The notes beneath the pieces were generated by a model, which did not search any database, had not been told where the DNA came from, and saw nothing but the letters and a program-made list of their open reading frames with translations. Positions 1 through 5,407 of a stretch of 10,199 nt of DNA are shown one piece after another (the stretch's first letter is position 1; every line of letters starts with the position of its first letter). Source of the stretch: an uncultured Leucobacter sp. (GTDB lineage Bacteria; Actinomycetota; Actinomycetes; Actinomycetales; Microbacteriaceae); the NCBI GenBank assembly GCA_945952575.1, contig CAMFIY010000078.1:1-10199 (forward strand), read 5' to 3'. Position numbers and translations under genes: made by a program.

Positions 1-677
1 AGGTCACCGCGGCGGACATCTCCGCTCCGGCCGGTGTCGAGGTGCACAACCCCGATCTGGTCATCGCCACGCTCGGCGACCAGGCGCAGTTCGAGCTCGA
101 GCTGACCATCGAGCGCGGGCGCGGCTACGTCTCCGCCGCTCAGAACCGCAACGACGATGCCGAGGTCGGCCGCATCCCGGTCGACTCGATCTACTCGCCG
201 GTGCTGAAGGTCACCTACCGAGTCGAGGCCACCCGTGCCGGCGAGCGCACCGACTTCGATCGCCTCGTGGTCGACGTCGAGAGCAAGCCCGCCATCAGCC
301 CGCGCGACGCCATCGCCTCGGCAGGTTCGACCCTCGTCGAGCTCTTCGGCCTGGCGCGTGAGCTGAACACCGCCGCCGAGGGCGTCGAGATCGGCCCGGC
401 TCCCGCCGAGGTCGTCACCGACGGCGAGCTGTCGATCCCGATCGAGGATCTCGATCTCTCGGTCCGCAGCTACAACTGCCTGAAGCGCGAGGGCATCAAC
501 ACGGTGAGCGAGCTCGTCGCGCTCAGCGAGACCCAGCTGATGAACATCCGCAACTTCGGTCAGAAGTCCGTCTACGAGGTGCGCGACAAGCTCACCGAGA
601 TGGGACTCTCGCTGAAGGACGCCGTGCCCGGCTTCGACGGCGCGCAGTTCTACAGCTACGACGAAGACATCAGCTAG
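1..677 (+). CDS. rpoA: DNA-directed RNA polymerase subunit alpha, 5' end cut by window
   Basis: The alpha subunit dimerises to nucleate RNA polymerase assembly, and its C-terminal domain contacts UP-element DNA and activators. The reading frame is open from position 3, giving 224 visible residues; the family is about 330 residues long, so roughly the first 105-110 lie upstream of the window. The visible N-terminal-domain part holds the conserved stretch from TRAGERTDFDRLVVDVE through ISPRDAIASAG to LVELFGLA. After an Ala/Pro-rich linker comes the C-terminal domain, with LSVRSYNCLKREGI and RNFGQKSVYEV, its helix-hairpin-helix fold. The Arg codon at 465-467 matches the DNA-contacting Arg265 of E. 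coli, and the Asn of NCLK is also present. The stop is TAG at 675-677. rplQ follows 66 bp later in the usual order. No internal defect is seen. Confidence 0.98.
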   Translation, partial: VTAADISAPAGVEVHNPDLVIATLGDQAQFELELTIERGRGYVSAAQNRNDDAEVGRIPVDSIYSPVLKVTYRVEATRAGERTDFDRLVVDVESKPAISPRDAIASAGSTLVELFGLARELNTAAEGVEIGPAPAEVVTDGELSIPIEDLDLSVRSYNCLKREGINTVSELVALSETQLMNIRNFGQKSVYEVRDKLTEMGLSLKDAVPGFDGAQFYSYDEDIS

Positions 678-684
678 TCGACGG

Positions 685-702
685 CCGGCCGTTCGCGGCC
701 GG
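685..702 (+). promoter_or_regulatory. GC hairpin with TTCG loop between rpoA and rplQ
   Basis: A perfect 7-bp stem (CCGGCCG at 685-691, CGGCCGG at 696-702) closes a TTCG tetraloop in the 66-bp gap between rpoA and rplQ. No U-tract follows, so full termination is unlikely. It may slow ribonucleases or tune the rpoA to rplQ ratio. The structure is read from the sequence; the role is inferred. Confidence 0.4.
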
Positions 703-743
703 ACGCCGCCACCCAGACAACAGAGCATTCAACGGAGTAACCA

Positions 744-1253
744 ATGCCTAAGCCCAACAAGGGCCCCCGCCTCGGAGGCGGACCCACCCACGAGCGCCTG
801 ATGCTCAACCAGCTCGCCTCGCAGCTGTTCGAGCACAAGCGGATCCAGACCACCGAGACCAAGGCCAAGCGCCTGCAGCCGGTCGCCGAGCGCCTCGTCT
901 CCTTCGCCAAGCGCGGTGACCTGCACGCCCGTCGTCGCGTCATGCGTCAGATCCTGGACAAGTCTGTCGTGCACGAGCTCTTCACCGAGATCGCGCCGCT
1001 CGTCGAGCACCGCGAAGGCGGCTACACCCGCGTCATCAAGACCGGCTTCCGGAAGGGCGACAACGCCCCCATGGCCGTGATCGAGCTCGTTCTCGAGCCC
1101 GTCAACCCGAAGCCCAAGAAGGCGAAGCCGGCCGAGGCGCCCGCCGCCGAGGAGACCGCTCCGGTCGAGGCCGAGGAGACCGTCGAGGCTCCGGTCGAAG
1201 AGGCCGCCGCCGAGGCTCCGGCCGAGGCTGCAGCCGAGGAGAAGGCCGAGTAG
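744..1253 (+). CDS. rplQ: 50S ribosomal protein L17 with acidic C-terminal tail
   Basis: L17 is a large-subunit ribosomal protein located near the peptide exit region. The start is ATG at 744, preceded by GGAG at 734-737 with a 6-nt spacer. Residues 1 to about 120 are the L17 core: MPKPNKGPRLGGGPTHERLM, then ETKAKRLQPVAERL, RRRVMRQILDK, and GGYTRVIKTGFRKGDNAPMA near the end of the core. From about residue 121 a tail of nearly 50 residues follows, first Lys/Pro-rich and then built of short Ala, Glu, Pro and Val units. Similar low-complexity tails are common on actinobacterial L17 and are absent from the roughly 127-residue E. coli protein; they are presumed disordered. The gene is the last of the rpoA operon on this strand, and a terminator hairpin lies 22 bp after its stop. 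Confidence 0.98.
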   Translation: MPKPNKGPRLGGGPTHERLMLNQLASQLFEHKRIQTTETKAKRLQPVAERLVSFAKRGDLHARRRVMRQILDKSVVHELFTEIAPLVEHREGGYTRVIKTGFRKGDNAPMAVIELVLEPVNPKPKKAKPAEAPAAEETAPVEAEETVEAPVEEAAAEAPAEAAAEEKAE

Positions 1254-1274
1254 GACCGATCTCCCGCAGACGCG

Positions 1275-1309
1275 AGCGCCCCGTTCCCTCTCGAGGGACG
1301 GGGCGCTTT
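1275..1309 (+). terminator. Intrinsic terminator after rplQ
   Basis: The arm GCGCCCCGTTCCCT at 1276-1289 pairs with AGGGACGGGGCGC at 1294-1306. There is one bulged T in the left arm and a CTCG loop, and TTT follows. It lies between the convergent rplQ and acyltransferase genes, so it probably ends the rpoA-rplQ transcript. The stem could also act on the opposite strand, but no T-run follows it in that direction. Confidence 0.85.
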
Positions 1310-1328
1310 CGTCGTCGCCGGCCTTCCC

Positions 1329-3320
1329 CTAGTTCAGGCCGGGCTGCTCGGCGGGATCCTGCAGCTCGATGAGCGCGGTGCGGACGGTCTTCGCGTAGAT
1401 CTTCGCCCCGCTCGGGTTCGGGTGGATGCCGTCCCCGGCCAGGCGTTCCGGGTAGGGCCGGATCGCGGCGTCCCAGTCGGCCAGGACGACGCCCGCGTGA
1501 GCCCTGGCGTACTTCGCGAGCGTCTTGTTGACACCGGGGATCCATGGGCGGTCGGCGTGCGCGTTGACGAGCACGATCGCGCGCGGACCGGCCGCGTGGG
1601 CGAGATCGTCGAGCTGCGCGGCGTCGACCGGGCCGTTCGTCCCGAGCCCGACGACGAGGACCGGGCGCAGGCCGCCCTGCGCTTCGAGCTGTTGCACGAT
1701 GCCGATGCCCGCCCAGATCCCTCGGGACACGGCCGCGTCGACGCGGATGCCGGGGAACGAGCTCTTCAGCTCGGGCAGGCTCGCGAGCATGACGGAGTCG
1801 CCGACGGCGAACATATGCCGGCCGGGCGGGATGGCGTCCGGATCGAACTCGCCGTCCCAGACGGGCGGGCCCGACGGGGCCTCGACGTCGCCGTCGAGGC
1901 CGTCGAGCATGCCGGGGACGCCGTGCGCGCGAGCCGCGGCTTCGAGATCCGCACGCTGCTGCGCGATAATCGCCTCCTGACCGCGTTGGATGGCGGCGGC
2001 CGCGGAGCTCTGGCTCGGGGCGACCGCAACGGCCGTGCCGGTGCCGACGAGCCCGACGACGACGAGAAGCGTGACCGTCGCCGCCGTCGCTCGTCGAGCG
2101 CCGCCGGTCGCCCACGCCCGGTTGAAGCTGCGGAACGAGCCGCGGAGTCCGTGACGACGGACGGGGCGCTCGATGAAACGATACGAAGCGGCCGCCAGCG
2201 CCACGCTGAGGATCAGCGAGATCCACGCGACGACTGCGGCGGCGACGCCATCGCCGAGTCCCTCGGGCCCCACCGCGACCCCGCCTCCGACGAGACCCGG
2301 CACGATCAGCAGCAGGGGCCAGTGCCAGAGGTAGATCCCGTACGAGCGTTCGCCGATCCAGCGCAACGGCCGGACGTCGAGTGCCCGGCCCGCCCAGGCG
2401 CCCGGCCGCGAGACGGCCCAGACGACGAGGAGCGCGGCAGCAGATGCCAACTGGAAGCCGCCGGCGAAGCTCTCCGGGCTTCCCTCGACCAGCGTGGCCG
2501 CCTGCCAGCCCAGCACGGAGAGGCCGGCGGTCGCGAGCAGGATCAGCCAGAGCTGGGACCCGACGCCCTGCGGGCCGCCGCCCGGCCTGCGGCGCGGATC
2601 GACGGGCTGCAGCAGCACGGCGAGCGCGACCCCGGCGAAGAGCCCGAACACATGACTGTCGGAGCCGAAGTAGATCCTGGTGGGCGACTCGCCCTGGTGC
2701 AGGTAGAGCACCATGAGCGCCGCGGAGCCCGCGGCGAGCAGGATGAAGAGCAGCGATCGGGTGATTCGGGAGTGCGCGCGCAGTGCGAGGAGCAGGAGGA
2801 GCGGCAGGACGACGTAGAACTGCTCCTCGATCGAGAGGGACCAGGTGTTGCGGTAGAGCTCGGGATTGTCGCGGGTGAAGTAGTCGCCGCCGAGGGCGAT
2901 GTACACCCAGTTGCTCACGAAGAGCAGGGCACCCGCGAGCTGAGCCCAGATGTGGACCAGCAGATCGCCGCCGCCGAGCGCGGCGACGAGGAGCGCGAAT
3001 GTGGTGCACGCGAGCAGCACCACGACGAGCGGCGGGAGCAGACGACGCGCGCGCCGGCGCCAGAAGCCGATGAGGCTGATGCGACCGTGGCGCTGACGCT
3101 CGCGCAGCAGCAGCGAGGTGATCAGGAAGCCGCTGATGACGAAGAAGATGTCGACGCCGAGGAACCCGCCGGGCAGCGAGGCCGGGAAGAAGTGGTAGGC
3201 CAGCACGAGCCCGACGGCGATGGCGCGGAGACCGTCGAGTCCGCCGAACCGGGTCGAGGGAAGGTCGGAGCGTCCCGCCCCGGCGGGGGCGGGAGCGGTC
3301 GGGATGCTCTGGCTGCTCAT
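1329..3320 (-). CDS. Membrane O-acyltransferase (acyltransferase 3 family) fused to SGNH domain
   Basis: This is a 663-residue integral membrane protein of the OafA/OatA type, which moves acyl groups (often acetyl) across the membrane onto cell-surface glycans. Residues about 20-400 are the multi-pass acyltransferase domain. Its hallmarks are LDGLRAIAV with Arg32, YH with His43, GVDIFFVISGFLIT, FWRRRARRLLP, TWSLSIEEQFY, SYGIYLWHWP and FIERPVR. A further membrane segment and linker lead to an extracytoplasmic SGNH domain with GDSV (Ser509), GTN (Asn562) and DGIHP (Asp630, His633), so both catalytic centres look intact. I chose the ATG at 3320 (MSSQS). In-frame ATGs at 3368 and 3401 would run into truA, and the family homology starts only near residue 24. 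The Shine-Dalgarno is weak. The substrate is unknown; peptidoglycan, a wall polysaccharide or a glycolipid are all possible. Confidence 0.93.
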   Translation of the reverse strand: MSSQSIPTAPAPAGAGRSDLPSTRFGGLDGLRAIAVGLVLAYHFFPASLPGGFLGVDIFFVISGFLITSLLLRERQRHGRISLIGFWRRRARRLLPPLVVVLLACTTFALLVAALGGGDLLVHIWAQLAGALLFVSNWVYIALGGDYFTRDNPELYRNTWSLSIEEQFYVVLPLLLLLALRAHSRITRSLLFILLAAGSAALMVLYLHQGESPTRIYFGSDSHVFGLFAGVALAVLLQPVDPRRRPGGGPQGVGSQLWLILLATAGLSVLGWQAATLVEGSPESFAGGFQLASAAALLVVWAVSRPGAWAGRALDVRPLRWIGERSYGIYLWHWPLLLIVPGLVGGGVAVGPEGLGDGVAAAVVAWISLILSVALAAASYRFIERPVRRHGLRGSFRSFNRAWATGGARRATAATVTLLVVVGLVGTGTAVAVAPSQSSAAAAIQRGQEAIIAQQRADLEAAARAHGVPGMLDGLDGDVEAPSGPPVWDGEFDPDAIPPGRHMFAVGDSVMLASLPELKSSFPGIRVDAAVSRGIWAGIGIVQQLEAQGGLRPVLVVGLGTNGPVDAAQLDDLAHAAGPRAIVLVNAHADRPWIPGVNKTLAKYARAHAGVVLADWDAAIRPYPERLAGDGIHPNPSGAKIYAKTVRTALIELQDPAEQPGLN

Positions 3321-3349
3321 ACTCTGCGTGTGCCGGGGTCGCCGTGCAC

Positions 3350-3366
3350 CCGGATAGTCTATGCGC
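3350..3366. promoter_or_regulatory. Candidate bidirectional promoter core between acyltransferase and truA
   Basis: The plus strand carries TAGTCT at 3355-3360, with the truA ATG at 3367 starting 7 nt downstream. The minus strand carries TAGACT at 3361-3356, placed to start an acyltransferase transcript near 3349 with a leader of about 29 nt. Both fit the TAnnnT pattern of a -10 element and share the same near-symmetric core. No good -35 is visible for either. This is inferred from sequence only. Confidence 0.45.
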
Positions 3367-4221
3367 ATGCGGTTACGTCTGGATGTCGCGTACGACGGCA
3401 CCGATTTCCACGGCTGGGCGGCTCAGCCCGGACTGCGCACGGTGCAGGGCGAGATCGAGTCGGCGCTCGGCGTGCTGCTGCGCGTCGAGACGCCTCCGCG
3501 ACTCACGGTCGGGGGCCGCACGGACGCGGGCGTGCACGCCCGGGGGCAGGTGGCGCACGTCGATGTCGACGACGGACTCGCGAGCAGGATCACCGCGCGA
3601 CGGCTCGGGGGTGTGATCCGCTCAAGGTGGGACGCCTGGCGTTCCGCCGCGAATCACGGTGGCGCCACTGCGGCGGACGTGACGATCCATTCGGTGCGCG
3701 AGGCGCCCGCGGACTTCGACGCGCGCTTCGCCGCGCTCAGCCGCCGCTACGAGTACCGCCTGCGCGGCGCGGGAGGCCGGAGGGATCCGCTCACGGCGCG
3801 CTTCACCGCCGAGGTGCCGCTCGAGCTCGACATCGATGCCATGCGACGCGCGAGCGCGGAACTGCTCGGGCTGCAGGACTTCACGACCTTCTGCAAGGCG
3901 CGCGAGGGGGCGACGTCGGTGCGGGATCTGCTCCGCTTCGACTGGCGCGAGACGGAGGACGGCGCACTTGCTGCGGCGATCGAGGCGGACGCGTTCTGTC
4001 ATTCCATGGTCCGGGCGCTCGTCGGCGCGGTCGTGGCCGTGGGCGGCTCTCGGATCGATCGGGATGAGCTGATCGGGCTGCGGGATCGCCGGGAGCGCAC
4101 CAGCCGCTTCGCCGTGATGCCTGCGCACGGTCTCTCCCTCGAGGAGATCAGGTATCCGGAAGACGCCGGCCTCGCCGAGCGCGCGGAACAGACGCGTGCC
4201 CGACGCACCCGACCCGAGTGA
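3361..4221 (+). CDS. truA: tRNA pseudouridine synthase A
   Basis: TruA converts uridines 38-40 of the tRNA anticodon stem-loop to pseudouridine. The N-terminus reads RLRLDVAYDGTDFHGWA, typical of the family. The catalytic Asp lies in GGRTDAGVHARGQVAH, and the later motifs DARFAALSRRYEYRL, LLGLQDFTTF, HSMVRALVGAVVAVG and MPAHGLSLEEIRYP are all present. Two in-frame ATGs, at 3361 and 3367, could be the start. Neither has a convincing Shine-Dalgarno, and a TAGTCT -10-like element at 3355-3360 would favour a leaderless start at 3367 (284 aa instead of 286). The protein is somewhat longer than the usual 250-270 residues, because of an extra stretch after RRLGG (3600-3685) and a charged Arg-rich C-terminus. 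truA usually follows rplQ directly; here a reverse-strand gene intervenes. Confidence 0.96.
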   Translation: MRMRLRLDVAYDGTDFHGWAAQPGLRTVQGEIESALGVLLRVETPPRLTVGGRTDAGVHARGQVAHVDVDDGLASRITARRLGGVIRSRWDAWRSAANHGGATAADVTIHSVREAPADFDARFAALSRRYEYRLRGAGGRRDPLTARFTAEVPLELDIDAMRRASAELLGLQDFTTFCKAREGATSVRDLLRFDWRETEDGALAAAIEADAFCHSMVRALVGAVVAVGGSRIDRDELIGLRDRRERTSRFAVMPAHGLSLEEIRYPEDAGLAERAEQTRARRTRPE

Positions 4222-4272
4222 CGGACGCCTCCGTCTCGGCAGCGCCGGGCGGCGCGGGATCCCGAATCGGCA

Positions 4273-4301
4273 TCGCACAGTGTCGAAACGCATGCTAGGC
4301 T
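4273..4301 (+). promoter_or_regulatory. Candidate promoter of rplM-rpsI-glmM (extended -10)
   Basis: The sequence TGCTAGGCT at 4293-4301 reads as an extended -10 (TG, one base, then TAGGCT at 4296-4301). A weak -35-like TCGCAC at 4273-4278 is spaced by 17 bp. Transcription would start near 4308, leaving a leader of about 125 nt before rplM. It lies just after the truA stop, where a ribosomal protein operon needs its own strong promoter. No experimental support is available from sequence. Confidence 0.55.
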
Positions 4302-4432
4302 AGATCCTTGGTGCGTCAGCACCGAAATGTGAGCCCCCCGGGGCCGATGCACTCGCACCGCACGCAGAGCGGTCGGGACGCGGCAGGGGAGGGATCCACG
4401 AACCACTCCATTTCGAACGAAAGCAGCATACT
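4302..4432 (+). promoter_or_regulatory. 5' leader of rplM with small hairpins
   Basis: The roughly 125-nt leader contains a hairpin GGTGC-GTCA-GCACC at 4310-4323 right at the predicted transcript start, a weak GCCC/GGGC fold at 4333-4344, and CCGC/GCGG pairing near 4358-4372. The region has no open reading frame of interest. The rplM ribosome binding site is probably GAAAG at 4419-4423. L13 regulates its own mRNA in some bacteria; I cannot match this leader to a described L13 leader family, so any control by L13 here is inference. Confidence 0.4.
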
Positions 4433-4879
4433 GTGACTCGCACGTATTCACCGAAGGCCGCTGAGCAGAAGCACGACTGGCTCATCATCGACGCCACCGA
4501 CGTGGTGCTCGGCCGCCTCGCCACCCACGCTGCCGCTCTGCTCCGCGGCAAGCACAAGACCACGTTCGCCCCCCACATGGACATGGGCGATCACGTCATC
4601 ATCATCAACGCCGACAAGGTCGTGATGGCGGCCAAGAAGGCTGCGCAGAAGCGCGCCTACCGCCACTCGGGCTACCCGGGCGGCCTCAGCTCGGTGAGCT
4701 ACACCGAACTGCTCGAGAAGAACCCCGAGCGCGCAGTCGAGAAGGCGATCCGCGGCATGCTGCCGAAGACCTCGCTCGGCCGCGACCAGTTCCGCAAGCT
4801 GAAGGTCTACGCAGGTTCGGAGCACCCGCACGCCGCCCAGCAGCCGACCACCTACACCATCGGCCAGGTCGCGCAGTAA
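4433..4879 (+). CDS. rplM: 50S ribosomal protein L13
   Basis: L13 is an early-assembling large-subunit ribosomal protein. It has 148 residues, the normal length for the actinobacterial family. It starts at GTG 4433 with MTRTYSPKAAEQKHDW, followed by IIDATDVVLGRLATHAAALL, GKHKTTFAPHMDMGDHVIII, the RHSGYPGG motif and AIRGMLPKTSLGRDQFRKLK, all diagnostic of L13. Asn codons are used where the family has the INADK turn. A GAAAG at 4419-4423 serves as a modest Shine-Dalgarno, spaced 9 nt from the start. rpsI follows after 34 bp in the widely conserved rplM-rpsI pair, so the two ribosomal proteins are almost certainly co-transcribed from the promoter near 4300. Confidence 0.98.
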   Translation: MTRTYSPKAAEQKHDWLIIDATDVVLGRLATHAAALLRGKHKTTFAPHMDMGDHVIIINADKVVMAAKKAAQKRAYRHSGYPGGLSSVSYTELLEKNPERAVEKAIRGMLPKTSLGRDQFRKLKVYAGSEHPHAAQQPTTYTIGQVAQ

Positions 4880-4913
4880 TCGCCGCCGCAGAACCTCAGA
4901 AAAGGACTTTCAA

Positions 4914-5390
4914 GTGACTGAAGAGAACGTGGCCGTCGAGAGCTACACCACCGAGACCCCGGCGTCGCAGGCGCCGACGTCGACCCCGCGCCCCGCGCTG
5001 ACCGTTCCGGGCAGCGCCGTCGGCCGCCGCAAGCAGGCCATCGCCCGCGTGCGCCTCGTCCCCGGCTCGGGCACCATGACCGTCAACGGTCGTGAGCTCG
5101 CCGAGTACTTCCCGAACAAGCTGCACCAGCAGCTGATCACCGATCCGTTCACCGTCCTCGAGCTGAGCGGCTCGTACGACGTGACCGCTCGCATCAAGGG
5201 CGGCGGGCCCTCGGGCCAGGCCGGTGCGCTTCGTCTCGCGATCGCGCGTGCGCTCAACGAGATCGACGCCGAGCACAACCGCCCGACGCTGAAGAAGGCA
5301 GGATTCCTGAGCCGTGACGCCCGCGTCATCGAGCGCAAGAAGGCCGGCCTGAAGAAGGCTCGTAAGGCTCCGCAGTACTCGAAGCGCTAA
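4914..5390 (+). CDS. rpsI: 30S ribosomal protein S9
   Basis: S9 is a small-subunit protein whose C-terminal tail reaches the P-site tRNA anticodon stem-loop. The gene starts at GTG 4914 with a good Shine-Dalgarno (AAAGGA, 4901-4906, 7-nt spacer). The 158-residue protein has a Thr/Pro/Ala-rich N-terminal extension of about 36 residues, as is common in Actinobacteria, before the S9 core begins at GRRKQAIARVRL. The core continues with the NGRELAEYFPN region, IKGGGPSGQAGALRLAIARAL and FLSRDARVIERKKAGLKKAR, and ends with the invariant-type tail QYSKR. The stop codon TAA at 5388-5390 sits in the loop of a hairpin (5381-5400). glmM begins 17 nt after the stop, so read-through transcription into glmM is likely. 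Confidence 0.98.
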   Translation: MTEENVAVESYTTETPASQAPTSTPRPALTVPGSAVGRRKQAIARVRLVPGSGTMTVNGRELAEYFPNKLHQQLITDPFTVLELSGSYDVTARIKGGGPSGQAGALRLAIARALNEIDAEHNRPTLKKAGFLSRDARVIERKKAGLKKARKAPQYSKR

Positions 5391-5400
5391 GCCGCGCTTC
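5381..5400 (+). promoter_or_regulatory. Hairpin over the rpsI stop codon, just upstream of glmM
   Basis: GAAGCGC at 5381-5387 pairs perfectly with GCGCTTC at 5394-5400. The 6-nt loop TAAGCC carries the rpsI stop codon. The 7-bp stem ends 7 nt before the glmM ATG and no U-tract follows. It could reduce glmM expression relative to the ribosomal genes, or mark an mRNA processing point. The role is inferred. Confidence 0.45.
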
Positions 5401-5407
5401 TCGCACT

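Noticed and set aside
1102..3009. A 635-codon open frame on the minus strand
   Set aside because: It is a shifted frame of the acyltransferase plus antisense of rplQ. Its product is mostly Arg and Pro, and it has no family features.
3320..3401. Longer acyltransferase starts at 3368 or 3401
   Set aside because: They would overlap the start of truA on the other strand, and the added residues show no family similarity. The ATG at 3320 leaves all conserved motifs intact.
1422..4067. An 881-codon open frame on the plus strand, antisense to the acyltransferase and running into truA
   Set aside because: Its translation is an Arg/Asp/Glu/Gly-rich string with no domain. The opposite strand encodes a clear acyltransferase and the 3' part overlaps truA in another frame. 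Long antisense frames are expected when third positions are nearly all G or C.
4277..4286. The 10-mer ACAGTGTCGA occurs both before rplM and at 6808-6817 before the small membrane protein gene, suggesting a shared operator
   Set aside because: Shared 10-mers are expected by chance in 10 kb, and the two copies sit at different places relative to their -10 elements (upstream in one, downstream in the other).
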